Shown here piece by piece: positions 24,359-32,902 of a DNA stretch of 36,958 bases. Position 1 is the stretch's first letter; every line of letters starts with the position of its first letter. The stretch is from an uncultured Lachnospiraceae bacterium (lineage in GTDB: Bacteria > Bacillota > Clostridia > Lachnospirales > Lachnospiraceae). The position numbers were made by a program, and so were the translations under genes. The notes below the pieces were generated by a model that worked only from the letters and a program-made list of their open reading frames with translations, had not been told where the DNA came from and ran no database searches. The stretch lies in assembly GCA_910578885.1 (NCBI GenBank), contig CAJTSH010000031.1, positions 1 through 36,958 of the forward strand. The letters are read 5' to 3'.

Positions 24359-27300
24359 TCAATATGATTTCACGCTCTTAAAATAATGAATCAATATTTC
24401 TTTCATATGATGATACCGGCGCGCATAAGAATTTTCAATCCGAATCAGTTCAAATCCATGATTCCTGCATATCTCATTCTTCTTCCTGTCACGCTCCATC
24501 ACGACTGCGTCCTCAAAATGCTCCTTACCGTCCAGCTCAATTGCCAGAACCGGAAATTCATTTTTCCAATGATCCTGTTCATAAACGACAAAATCAAAAC
24601 GTCCCGTATAGAACAAATCCTGATATTCTGTATTATCATGAAATACCTGCGCAATACTTACTTCCTTCTTCACAGTACATTTCTGGTCCGTATTTAAAAC
24701 ATTGCCGAGCGCATGATTTAAATTTTCCAGAAATGCCATTTCCGTAGCGGTGCTGTAAGGCTTAATCCCCAACGCTCTGGATTCATTCGCCCTCGGTGTG
24801 ACCTGTGACTTCCCGTTCGTCTCCACGTACTGCACCAATTCGTACATGTCATCCATATCTTCTGAATGAAGCCGCTCCAATTCTTTTCTGCTGGATAAAA
24901 TAATCAATTGTTCCTTTGCCCGTGAAGTTGCGACATTAATCAGTTCCTTATTATTTTTCAGCCAGTCATAAGTCTTCTGGCTGGTCTTATCCGTCAATGC
25001 CAGAGAAAAAAGGACAATATCCTTCTCATCACCCTGAAAAGCGTGTACCGTACCGCAAGTGACATTTCCCACTCCGTTTCGTTTTAGTACATCATTTACA
25101 CAATCCTTCTGATTTGTAAACGGCGTTATCACGCCGATACTCTTGTCCCGGTTCTGTTTGGCAAATTCTGCAATCTTTTCCGCCTCTTCCGGCGACGTAT
25201 TCTTATAGTACGTGGTGTTCTCAGGAACATCCCACAATACCAGCGGATTCTCGGCTCCGCTTGCACTCTCTATCACAAGTTTATTATTATAATACTTCCT
25301 GTTATTGAACTCTATGATTTTTTTATTGCACCGGTAATGATGGCTCAGCAGTATTTCACCGCTCACCGAATCACATGCAAGAAACGCCTTATATATGGAA
25401 TTTCCAATGTAATCATATTCCGGCGAAATACCATATGTATTCTTTAACTTTTCATTGCTCCTCGCATCCAAGACAATCACCGGCTTCAACTGCTGCGGGT
25501 CTCCTACCAGCATGAGATTTTTCCCACGGATAATCGGAACCAGAGATACCGCAAGATTCCCCTGACTCGCCTCATCCATAATTGTCATATCAAAATACGT
25601 TCCCGGCTCTCCGATTTTATGGGCGGAAATTGAAGTCGTCGCTACCAAAGGAAAAATACGCAGGAACTTCTTTACATTCTCTGCCTTGCTTAAATATTCG
25701 TTGAACAGCTTTACCCGTTCCTCACGGTTGGAATGATAGATAATATCCAGTAAATCTTCGTTTTTCGGCTCTCCAAGCCGCTTGATATACTTTGCAGAGG
25801 TATAGTAGAGATACTTTTTTAACTCCTCCTCGTCCTCGAGCACCAGCTTCAAGGCTTCCTCATCCGTAATCTCGCCGATTGCTTCCAGATGCCGCTCAAT
25901 TTCCTTTCTCTGCACACCGTCCAGATGTGTCTGGAAATTAAGATACTGCTGGTTTTCTGCCCATAATTTGTCCAATGCCTCTCTGCGTTCCAGCAAATCC
26001 AGCTTTTCCTCATGCTTCTTTAACAGCGCAGTCAACTCTCTGGTTCTTGCAATTCGGATATCCTTATTTTTCTCCAGAGTATTATCATATACCGGAACCT
26101 TTAGCATTCTCTCATAAAGTTCCTTCACATCCTCCAACGCCTGATCTACCCGCTCGTTATCTCCCAGCCGGATGAGAGGAAACGGAATAAACCCTTTCTT
26201 ATGATAGGCGATTTGCCTAAGCTTTTCGCAGACGCCGTCAATCGGGTGATTGTTGTATGAGGCAAACAGCACTGTTTTTTCATTAAAAAATGCGGTTATC
26301 ATCGTATTTACAATCGTATTCGTCTTACCGGTTCCCGGCGGTCCCTGAACATACGTCAATGGATACTTTACGGCATTATGGATTGCAAGCAGTTGATCCA
26401 GATTGATTCTTTTATTGAGCAGTGCGATTGGATAATCTTTTCTCCTGCCCGGCGCTTTGGTCAATTCCCCGAAGAATGCCCGGATAGGAACGCTCGCCCT
26501 TTCCTCCTCAAACATTTTTACGATTTCCGTATACTCTCCATTTAAGTCCAGAATCACATCCCTTCCGATTGCAATCAGATAGGGCATATCATCCACGCCG
26601 CTCACCTGTCTGTTTGACTGCGTAATCCTGTCTTTGATAAGCTCCTGATTCTGCTCAAACTCCTCCAGCAGCTCGTAATCATCGGCATCCAAAAATTTAC
26701 GGATACTTTGTTTCATCCCATTTACGGTAAATTCTGTACAAATCGTTATCTGATTCTCCGGCAGCAGCCTCTTGTTTTTTACATCAAGTCTTAGCATCCG
26801 ATAGGCAAGCACATACAACCCCTGCTTTGTATGAATGCTTAACACGTTCATTGCGAGCTGCTTGATTTTTCGGTTCATGGAATAGCTTCTGGCATTCATC
26901 TGGAAATTGGAAACAATCTCTTTGAACTGCTCCTGTGACAATTGATAAGAACCTCTGCGCATTGCGTCCCCATCTAACTTCTGTATCAGGGCGTAATCCG
27001 TCTTATACGGTAAACAATCCAGCTTGTTGCAGTCTGCCAGATAATTTAAAATTTTCATGTTTATTGTATTGTGAAATATCGCTTTATATTTCTGGGGATT
27101 TAACTGAATGTCCTTCTTGAGACTTTCGTCCACGGCAAAATAAGAGCCGTCAATGACAGAAGTTGACAAGATGGATTCTATATAGATTTTTAACTGCTGG
27201 GTTGCATATTTAGACAGATGAAGACCTTCCACGATCATAGACTTGTCCTTTAGCCGGATTTCCTTGACGCCAATCCAGTATTTTGTGACTTCGTCTCCTT

Positions 27301-27373
27301 TATTTTTATACTCAATGCTGATCCACTTATTTTCATGGATTGCTTTTAAAATATCCCGGCTGATGGTGTTCAT
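24359..27373 (-). CDS. SF1 (Upf1-like) helicase with WYL-like N-terminus and PD-(D/E)xK nuclease C-terminus
   Basis: The start is ATG 27373 (GGGAGG upstream), 1004 aa; an in-frame GTG at 27388 overlaps that site. Residues about 5-80 resemble a WYL domain (WISIEYKNKGDEVTKYWIG). Helicase core: Walker A GPPGTGKT at 344-351, an inserted helical region at about 430-560, DEAS near 600-603, GDPQQLKP at 624-631, TVHAFQGDEKDIV near 775, and NVATSRAKEQL near 813. Residues about 870-1004 form a DUF2726/Vsr-like nuclease: FDFVV, IELDGKEH (E946, D948, K950) and ERDRKKN. The combination fits nucleic-acid processing in phage defence. It is the largest gene of the RHH-helicase-PLD-448 operon. Confidence 0.88.
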   Translation of the reverse strand: MNTISRDILKAIHENKWISIEYKNKGDEVTKYWIGVKEIRLKDKSMIVEGLHLSKYATQQLKIYIESILSTSVIDGSYFAVDESLKKDIQLNPQKYKAIFHNTINMKILNYLADCNKLDCLPYKTDYALIQKLDGDAMRRGSYQLSQEQFKEIVSNFQMNARSYSMNRKIKQLAMNVLSIHTKQGLYVLAYRMLRLDVKNKRLLPENQITICTEFTVNGMKQSIRKFLDADDYELLEEFEQNQELIKDRITQSNRQVSGVDDMPYLIAIGRDVILDLNGEYTEIVKMFEEERASVPIRAFFGELTKAPGRRKDYPIALLNKRINLDQLLAIHNAVKYPLTYVQGPPGTGKTNTIVNTMITAFFNEKTVLFASYNNHPIDGVCEKLRQIAYHKKGFIPFPLIRLGDNERVDQALEDVKELYERMLKVPVYDNTLEKNKDIRIARTRELTALLKKHEEKLDLLERREALDKLWAENQQYLNFQTHLDGVQRKEIERHLEAIGEITDEEALKLVLEDEEELKKYLYYTSAKYIKRLGEPKNEDLLDIIYHSNREERVKLFNEYLSKAENVKKFLRIFPLVATTSISAHKIGEPGTYFDMTIMDEASQGNLAVSLVPIIRGKNLMLVGDPQQLKPVIVLDARSNEKLKNTYGISPEYDYIGNSIYKAFLACDSVSGEILLSHHYRCNKKIIEFNNRKYYNNKLVIESASGAENPLVLWDVPENTTYYKNTSPEEAEKIAEFAKQNRDKSIGVITPFTNQKDCVNDVLKRNGVGNVTCGTVHAFQGDEKDIVLFSLALTDKTSQKTYDWLKNNKELINVATSRAKEQLIILSSRKELERLHSEDMDDMYELVQYVETNGKSQVTPRANESRALGIKPYSTATEMAFLENLNHALGNVLNTDQKCTVKKEVSIAQVFHDNTEYQDLFYTGRFDFVVYEQDHWKNEFPVLAIELDGKEHFEDAVVMERDRKKNEICRNHGFELIRIENSYARRYHHMKEILIHYFKSVKSY

Positions 27374-27391
27374 AACTATGCCTCCCACAAT

Positions 27392-27604
27392 TTATAATTC
27401 CTCATTGCTATCAGGAATAAATTCGAGATGATTCAATGCATACCGCAAAGCCATACACATCAGTTCATTTCTGGAACGCTCGCTTTTTGCAGATAACTGA
27501 TCAAACTCCTTTTGCAAATCTCTATCCAGCCTCAATGTCATTACAACAGATTTGTCCTCTTTCTTATCTGCGTTTTTGGGTCTTACTATAAAATTATCGG
27601 TCAT
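27392..27604 (-). CDS. Ribbon-helix-helix (CopG/Arc-type) regulator
   Basis: The product is 70 aa from ATG 27604, chosen because GGAGG lies 5 nt upstream (an earlier ATG at 27616 overlaps that site). The RHH fold is clear: VVMTLRLDRDLQKEFDQLSAKSERSRNELM, with the beta strand at about residues 20-27 followed by two helices. Such proteins bind direct or inverted DNA repeats as dimers, often as autorepressors or antitoxins. It lies 18 bp upstream of the helicase gene in the same operon. Three copies of TATATTACAAA upstream (27734-27849) are candidate operators. Confidence 0.85.
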   Translation of the reverse strand: MTDNFIVRPKNADKKEDKSVVMTLRLDRDLQKEFDQLSAKSERSRNELMCMALRYALNHLEFIPDSNEEL

Positions 27605-27674
27605 GATTTCCTCCATTCTGTGCGTTTTTCAGCACAAAAAGGTAGTTAGCGAAAGAATCAACAAATTCTTTCAT
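27594..27674 (-). CDS. 26-aa leader ORF overlapping the RHH gene
   Basis: ATG 27674-27672 has the best ribosome-binding site of the operon (GGAGGTG, 5 nt upstream). It encodes 26 aa, beginning MKEFVDSFANYLFVLKN, and stops at TAA 27596-27594, inside the RHH gene, which starts at 27604. The arrangement suggests translational coupling, a regulatory leader peptide or a small toxin-like peptide. No family is recognisable at this length. Confidence 0.5.
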   Translation of the reverse strand: MKEFVDSFANYLFVLKNAQNGGNHDR

Positions 27675-27733
27675 TCTTACACCTCCGTATTATGCTCTTG
27701 TAATCAAGTACAATTGACACATTCCGCTAATCG

Positions 27734-27849
27734 TATATTACAAAAAGAGAGCATAAATACTCATTCATAATACACATTTGTATTCATTATAGTGTTTCAT
27801 CATTGACTTTTATATATTACAAATATATAATATAAATATATATTACAAA
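27734..27849. promoter_or_regulatory. Three TATATTACAAA direct repeats in an AT-rich upstream region
   Basis: Identical 11-bp copies lie at 27734-27744, 27813-27823 and 27839-27849; the last two share 13 bp and are 26 bp apart. They lie upstream of the leader ORF and RHH gene. Direct repeats of this kind suit an RHH autorepressor. The whole stretch 27675-27934 holds no gene I can support and should contain the operon promoter, but I cannot fix its -35/-10 because the region is very AT-rich. Confidence 0.5.
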
Positions 27850-27934
27850 ATTGCATTTCACAAAATCCATTTTAGAGGCAGGTAACAAACACTTTCTTAT
27901 GCTTTAAACTTTAGGAAATGGATGACACGCCAAA

Positions 27935-28723
27935 TTAGAAAAGAGATGCCACTAAATTTATAAAACATTGATTCAATTCATCCCAGTCTCTGTTTCTGTC
28001 ATCCTCCATCCCGTCTGCCATTTCCCTATAATAAGGGAGCTTCTCCTCAATGTAAGCATTCAGTACATCTATACGCCTTCCTTTTTCCGACTCTGCCATC
28101 TGCACCTTCTTTTCCACAAGCGCCTCTACCGCCTGTCTCAAACTTTCTTCCAATACTTCATTTACCAGCTCCTGAAACAGCACCGGCGGCGGACAGGCTT
28201 TCTTCTCGATCCATTTACAAGCCAGAAGAGGTCTTAATACGTAGAAATACTTCTTATATTTCACCATATCGTCCAATAGATACTCCTGATAGTTCTTGTT
28301 TGCCGTACCGTAATAGTGATACATAGCCGATTTACAGGAAAAATAATTTGCAGAAACCGTCCGTATCCGCTCCCACTCAGGTGTTGTGTGGTATACGATC
28401 GGCGAATTTGCCCACTCGAAAATCGTTGCATTGGATTTATGAAAATGCTGCAACGCCTTAGATACATCCCATCCATTGATATCCAGTGTCTCATCTAATT
28501 CCCAATCAATAAAATCTTTCTTCGGCTGCAGCTTTAGATAATATTCCACCGGTCTTATGTAGATAAACCTTACGTCATAATCGCTGTCAGGAGAGGCAAA
28601 GCCCCATGCCCTGCTGCCGGATTCAACTGCGTGGAGCACCTTTACATGCTCCTTCTCTTCTATCTCCATCAACTTCAATCGGACCAGCTCCTCCACCGTT
28701 CCTTCAAAATCCTTATATTTCAT
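27935..28723 (-). CDS. Nucleotidyltransferase, RlaP/COG3541-like (NTase 2)
   Basis: The start is ATG 28723 (GAAGGTGG upstream), 262 aa; an in-frame start at 28741 is less well placed. The pol-beta NTase signature is GSRAWGFASPDSDYDVRFIYIR (GS motif and DxD), followed by YYLKLQPKKDFIDW and DINGWDVSKALQHFHKSNATIFEWANSPIVY. The latter is typical of PF10127 proteins, whose founding members sit in RNA-repair operons. It overlaps the end of the first, interrupted NTase gene by 11 bp. Substrate is unknown; RNA or protein nucleotidylation is possible. Confidence 0.88.
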   Translation of the reverse strand: MKYKDFEGTVEELVRLKLMEIEEKEHVKVLHAVESGSRAWGFASPDSDYDVRFIYIRPVEYYLKLQPKKDFIDWELDETLDINGWDVSKALQHFHKSNATIFEWANSPIVYHTTPEWERIRTVSANYFSCKSAMYHYYGTANKNYQEYLLDDMVKYKKYFYVLRPLLACKWIEKKACPPPVLFQELVNEVLEESLRQAVEALVEKKVQMAESEKGRRIDVLNAYIEEKLPYYREMADGMEDDRNRDWDELNQCFINLVASLF

Positions 28724-29202
28724 CTCTGACCACCTTCTCATTCACTGACATAACATAATCCTGCACACGCTTTTCGTCTGGTTCATCCGGCAAGTCCGTC
28801 TGTGCTGCGGCTCTCTCCAGCTCCTTTTCATACTCGTTCACAATATCGTAGAATTCTTCCCTGAAGGTTCCATCCTCTTTCCGGTAATCTCCCCTTCGGA
28901 TACTCAAAAGAAGTTCGTGCTCCTTTTCCCGGTAAGTATGAATTTCACCCTTCCCAAGAATATCAATCGCCATCATGAACAGCCGCACCAGATGCATGGC
29001 ATGTTTATTCAGATGATTATCGTCCTTCTTTTTATTTCGTTTCCCAATCTTGTCGTAATCCTTTACAATATTGTTCATTTCGTTCCAGATATTTTTGTAA
29101 TCGCGCAGCGGATAGTGCGTCAGCTCCACATCCATATAAATTTCTGTCTCAAATTCAGGATTTACCGACCGGTCAGTGTAAAGACGACACACTTGATACA
29201 TA
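28713..29202 (-). pseudogene. C-terminal half of nucleotidyltransferase 1, split by the mobile element
   Basis: The open frame begins at ATG 29201 inside the attachment site (MYQVCRLYTDRSVN) and ends at 28713, 162 codons. Its segment NKKKDDNHLNKHAMHLVRLFMMAIDIL and the following YREKEHELLLSIR are C-terminal features of PF10127-type nucleotidyltransferases. The NTase signature is absent from this half and is found at 34031-34597. Joining the halves at the TA core gives one continuous frame of about 349 codons (HHLIH-MYQVC at the junction). This half has no obvious promoter or ribosome-binding site of its own. Confidence 0.85.
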
Positions 29203-29208
29203 AGTAAA
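29193..29208. other. Left attachment junction of the integrated element
   Basis: TTGATACA-TA-AGTAAA on the plus strand: the first eight bases belong to the target gene, the last six to the element. It mirrors the right junction at 34030-34045. The extended copies (CACTTGATACATAAGTAAAAAA on the left) match in inverted orientation with two changes in 22. Confidence 0.8.
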
Positions 29209-29359
29209 AAACGGTTAGAATAAACATAGGATAAAAAGATATAAGGTGCAGAAATGAAAGTATCGAATATCTATAATCCTATATCAGAAGATGAAAGATT
29301 TCAAGTCTACCGTCGGATACTTAGAATATTTTTATTATCAAGTGGAGGTAGCACAGAAA

Positions 29360-30862
29360 ATGACACAAAGGACAACAAAACAGGATATTCGGAAAGACGC
29401 TGTATATGCAAGACAAAGCCTTGACAAAAAAGATTCCCTGTCAATCGAAACACAGATTGAGAAAGGACTGGCGCTTTCAGATGAAAACGCAGAAGTTTAT
29501 AAGGACAAAGGCTATTCAGGAAAGAACACAGAACGCCCAGACTTGCAGAGATTAAAGACAGATATTGAAACCGATAAAATAAAAAGGGTAATCGTCTATC
29601 GCTTAGACCGTATCAGCAGAAATATAGCAGACTTCTATCAACTGTATCAGTTAATGGAAATACATAAAGTGGAGTTTATTTCAATATCGGAAAACTTTGA
29701 TACTTCTACCCCAATGGGCAGAGCAATGATGGGTATTTTGATTGTATTTGCTCAAATGGAACGGGAAAGCATACAGGAACGTGTTAAGGACAATTATTAC
29801 TTCCGTATTGAGGAAGATGGGCGGTGGCCTGGCGGGCCTGCACCGAAAGGATTTTGCAATGCAAGGACTTCTGACAATAAGCCGACATTGGCAGAAAATG
29901 ATGATATTGAAATGGTTAAACTGGCTTTTACAATGTATGCAGAGGAAGCGAATACAAGTCTTGCAAAAATCGGAAGGGAGTTATACGAAAAGGGTTATAG
30001 GAGCAATCGGGAAAATGGTCATTTTGACAGTGTAACAATAGCAAGAATACTCCAGAATCCTGTCTATGCGGTTGCGGATAACCTGCTTTATAAATACTAT
30101 AAAATGCGGAAAGCGCACATTTGCAGTGATGAAAGCACTTGGGACGGTTCTACTTCCGCTCATATCGTAGGAAAGAAAGCAGGAAACGCAAATACCCGAA
30201 AATATACCACTCTGGAAGAACAGACAGTATACAGAACAAATTTTCAAGGAGTTGTTCCCAGTACCACATTTATAACAGTGCAGGAACGGCTCGGAAAAAA
30301 TGAAAAGTTTGGTCGGGCAAATGCACCCAGTAAAATGAAAGAGCTTGCAGGATTGGTGAAATGCGCGAATTGTGGTTATGCAATCAAAATCAATCATTTC
30401 CCGAATCTGAATTGCTACGGACGCTCTACACTTCACTGTTGCAATGCCTCAATCAAAATCACATTTCCGATACTTAGGGAAAAGGTTGCTGTTGAGGTAC
30501 AGAAACAGCTTGATGTGATTGCCTGCAAGCTGTTGGAAAGCAACGTGAAAGCAAAAAAAAGAAGCGATGAAATCGCTAAAATCAATCAGGAAATCGAAAG
30601 GCTTGTCAATCTTGCGGCACTTGGAACAATGGATATTGAACAGGTCAGCAAAGCGATTGAAGAACGCAAGCACAAAATCGATGAAATCGAACTGACACAG
30701 GAAAGAAATCTCTCTTTCACTGAACAGGCAAGAATCAGTGATTGCTTACCTCTTGTATTTCACAGGCTGAATGATGAAGAAAAGAAATCAGTTGTCAATC
30801 TCCTGATAGAGAAGATATTGCTTCATGAAAACGGCGATATCGACATCCACTGGAAAATCTGA
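29360..30862 (+). CDS. Large serine recombinase (site-specific integrase)
   Basis: The start is ATG 29360 (500 aa), chosen because GGAGG lies 11 nt upstream; the frame is open from 29291. A resolvase domain (about 14-160) has nucleophile S20 in VYARQSLDKKDS, the YRLDRISRNIADFYQL motif and MERESIQERVKDNYY. A recombinase domain (about 165-290; GPAPKGFC) and a zinc ribbon near 340 (CANCGY ... CYGR ... CC) follow. A coiled coil at about 395-450 is typical of the C-terminus. It should catalyse integration and excision at the reconstructed att sites. It is the first gene inside the left boundary. Confidence 0.96.
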   Translation: MTQRTTKQDIRKDAVYARQSLDKKDSLSIETQIEKGLALSDENAEVYKDKGYSGKNTERPDLQRLKTDIETDKIKRVIVYRLDRISRNIADFYQLYQLMEIHKVEFISISENFDTSTPMGRAMMGILIVFAQMERESIQERVKDNYYFRIEEDGRWPGGPAPKGFCNARTSDNKPTLAENDDIEMVKLAFTMYAEEANTSLAKIGRELYEKGYRSNRENGHFDSVTIARILQNPVYAVADNLLYKYYKMRKAHICSDESTWDGSTSAHIVGKKAGNANTRKYTTLEEQTVYRTNFQGVVPSTTFITVQERLGKNEKFGRANAPSKMKELAGLVKCANCGYAIKINHFPNLNCYGRSTLHCCNASIKITFPILREKVAVEVQKQLDVIACKLLESNVKAKKRSDEIAKINQEIERLVNLAALGTMDIEQVSKAIEERKHKIDEIELTQERNLSFTEQARISDCLPLVFHRLNDEEKKSVVNLLIEKILLHENGDIDIHWKI

Positions 30863-31636
30863 AAATCAAAAGAGAGAAAAGAAGCAAAAGAGAGAAAACA
30901 CTTTTTTTCAAACTAAGAAATATCAAGTTCATTCGTTTTATAACCATGTGTTTTTCCTCTTTCGACTTCCAGAGCGTTAGGCTAGAAATGAGCAGAGTTT
31001 TCCCGTATTTACAAAAAATAAAGACTTGAAAACTCTGTTTTACATTCATGACTTCCGTCAGTTGAGTGTAGTTTCTGATTGTTCTATTAGTTCCTTGCAT
31101 ACACAAGGCATACATACCGCCGAAAGGCTTTGCTCAATTCGCTCATTGCTTTTTATATGTACGTTCCGCTACGAATATCCACCCCAATGCTTTTTGTTTA
31201 TTGTCAGTTCTGACTGTCACATCTGACTGAGGCACAATGTACCATAATAGAAGCTGATACATAATACCGTGGACTTTTCGCATTGGCTCCACACACCCAT
31301 GAGTTGAAACACTTGACAGGATTCGCAACCTGCTACAAGAGACCCTATAGCTTAAAACTCTTGCCTTGTTAAAAATCTAATCTATAAAACATAGACACAC
31401 TTTACTTTGATATCGTTTACTTAATAATATTTTATAATACTTTGTTTTAAAAAGCAAGAGATGTGAAAAAGGCAAAAAGCAGGTCAAGGGTGCAACCCTT
31501 GCAAGTTACCAATTTATTGGTATAACTTGCTATACCATATTGGAGCAACCGTTGATCTGACTGTCTGATATGATGTATAATTATGACAAGAGGGAAAATT
31601 ATGGCACTGATGAAATAAGAAAGGAAGTGCTATAAT
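30863..31636 (+). other. 774-bp gene-free stretch of the mobile element with candidate oriT
   Basis: I find no supportable gene here; the minus-strand ORF at 30795-31115 has a membrane-like composition but no ribosome-binding site or homology I recognise. Just before mobV lie CAAGGGT-GCA-ACCCTTG (31485-31501) and GCAAGTTA/TAACTTGC with inner CCAAT/ATTGG (31501-31530). At 31394-31405 GACACACTTTAC recalls the nick region of pMV158-type MobV origins. These are the best candidates for oriT. Confidence 0.45.
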
Positions 31637-32692
31637 ATGGCTCACGTTGCGAAATATACGCAAGCCCAGACAGGGCATTTATTTAACCATTATAACAGAG
31701 ATAAGGAAAAGGATTGCAATAGAAGCAATCAGGACATAGACAAATCAAAGACACATGAGAATTACAATTTAATGCAAAGAGAAGAAGCCCCACAGGAATA
31801 TTTTAAAAGCAGATTGAATCAATTATATAAGATTGACAGGGCAGACGTAAAAGTTATATGTGATTGGGTGGTCACATTGCCAAAGGATTTTAATGGCAGT
31901 TCGAGAGAATTTTTCACACATGTTACGGACTTTCTAAATACAAGATATGGAGTAGAAAATTGCATTGGGGCGTTTGTGCATGAGGACGAAAAACAGCCAC
32001 ATTTGCACTATTCATTTATCCCTGTTTCTAAGGACGAAAATCCTGCACATGAACAGGCTGAAAAGGTCTGCGCCAAGGAAGTTCTGACAAGGAAAGATTT
32101 AAGGACATTCCATGATGATTTACAGAAGCATTTAAGAGAGCGTATGCCTGACAGGAATATAAATGTTGTGACTGGCATTACCAAGGAACAGGGCAGAAAT
32201 ATGACTGTTAAAGAGTTAAAGCTACAGACACTGCTTGAAAGAGTGAACGAAAAAGAAAGAGAACTCAATGAATGTCAGCAAAGACTGAATCAAAAAGAGG
32301 AAAGGCTGAAAACCAAGCAAAGAGTCAATTTAAAGCGACAGAAGGAACTTGATAAAGAGAAGTCGCTACTGGAGCAAAGGGAGAAAGGCATAAAGAGCAA
32401 AGAAAAAGATTTATCTGACAGGGAACAGGATATAAACAGAGAAATACAAAGGCAAAAGGGATTCAGAGATTATTTACAGTATAAGGCGAATTATTGTGCT
32501 GACAGAGGGATTACAGAGACACAATATGAGAGAGAATGTTTTCAGGCTAATCTCACAGGAAATCTGAAACCCTACCCTGAAATTGCCAATCCCGCATTAT
32601 CAAAAGAGGAAAGAAAAGAAATAAGAAACGGATATATAGAACATCAAAGGGAACAGGAGCCTACACAGGAAAGAACTGCTCCAAGCCGATAG
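31637..32692 (+). CDS. mobV: MobV-family relaxase (plasmid recombination/mobilization protein)
   Basis: The product is 351 aa. The N-terminus MAHVAKYTQAQTGHLFNHYNR is typical of Pre/Mob proteins. The catalytic histidine motif is H115-EDEKQP-H122-L-H124-YSFIPV. After about residue 190 comes a long, very charged coiled coil (VNEKERELNECQQRLNQKEE onward, to about 285). The enzyme nicks oriT and leads the strand into the recipient through a helper apparatus. AAGGAAG lies upstream. Position in the element and the upstream inverted repeats support mobilizability. Confidence 0.95.
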   Translation: MAHVAKYTQAQTGHLFNHYNRDKEKDCNRSNQDIDKSKTHENYNLMQREEAPQEYFKSRLNQLYKIDRADVKVICDWVVTLPKDFNGSSREFFTHVTDFLNTRYGVENCIGAFVHEDEKQPHLHYSFIPVSKDENPAHEQAEKVCAKEVLTRKDLRTFHDDLQKHLRERMPDRNINVVTGITKEQGRNMTVKELKLQTLLERVNEKERELNECQQRLNQKEERLKTKQRVNLKRQKELDKEKSLLEQREKGIKSKEKDLSDREQDINREIQRQKGFRDYLQYKANYCADRGITETQYERECFQANLTGNLKPYPEIANPALSKEERKEIRNGYIEHQREQEPTQERTAPSR

Positions 32693-32727
32693 CGTAGGCA
32701 AAAGTCAAGATGTAAAAGGAAGATTTT

Positions 32728-32756
32728 TGAGTGTATTTCTCAAAAATACTCTTTTA
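32728..32756 (+). terminator. Terminator downstream of mobV
   Basis: GAGTGTATTT-CTC-AAAAATACTC is followed by TTTTATG. The stem has one bulge and is A-U rich. It lies 36 bp past the mobV stop. Confidence 0.6.
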
Positions 32757-32795
32757 TGTCTTTACTTTTTTCATTGAGTGAATAGAATGGAAAAA

Positions 32796-32825
32796 GGGGA
32801 GATAGCATTTTATGGTTATCTCCCC
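32796..32825 (-). terminator. Strong hairpin between mobV and the HNH gene
   Basis: GGGGAGATA / TATCTCCCC is a perfect 9-bp stem. On the minus strand it is followed by TTTTTCC, so it would end leftward transcription, for example antisense RNA coming from the HNH side. On the plus strand there is no U-run. Confidence 0.55.
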
Positions 32826-32854
32826 TTGATTGTAATATATTTTCGTGATTGACT

Positions 32855-32864
32855 GTGATATAAT
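32855..32864 (+). promoter_or_regulatory. Extended -10 promoter of the HNH gene
   Basis: GTGATATAAT contains TG-A-TATAAT, 39 bp before the ATG at 32903. It indicates that the HNH gene has its own promoter, separate from mobV. Confidence 0.5.
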
Positions 32865-32902
32865 TGAAGTCGATAAATCGAATTTATGGAGGATTGATAA
32901 AG

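Noticed and set aside
22764..27373. Assigning the helicase/PLD operon to DISARM or Mokosh
   Set aside because: DISARM needs a methyltransferase and a DUF1998 protein, and the gene content here does not match the Mokosh arrangements I know; kept as a candidate new system until searched.
30795..31115. 106-codon minus-strand frame downstream of the serine recombinase
   Set aside because: It overlaps the recombinase end, lacks a ribosome-binding site and looks like translated AT-rich spacer.
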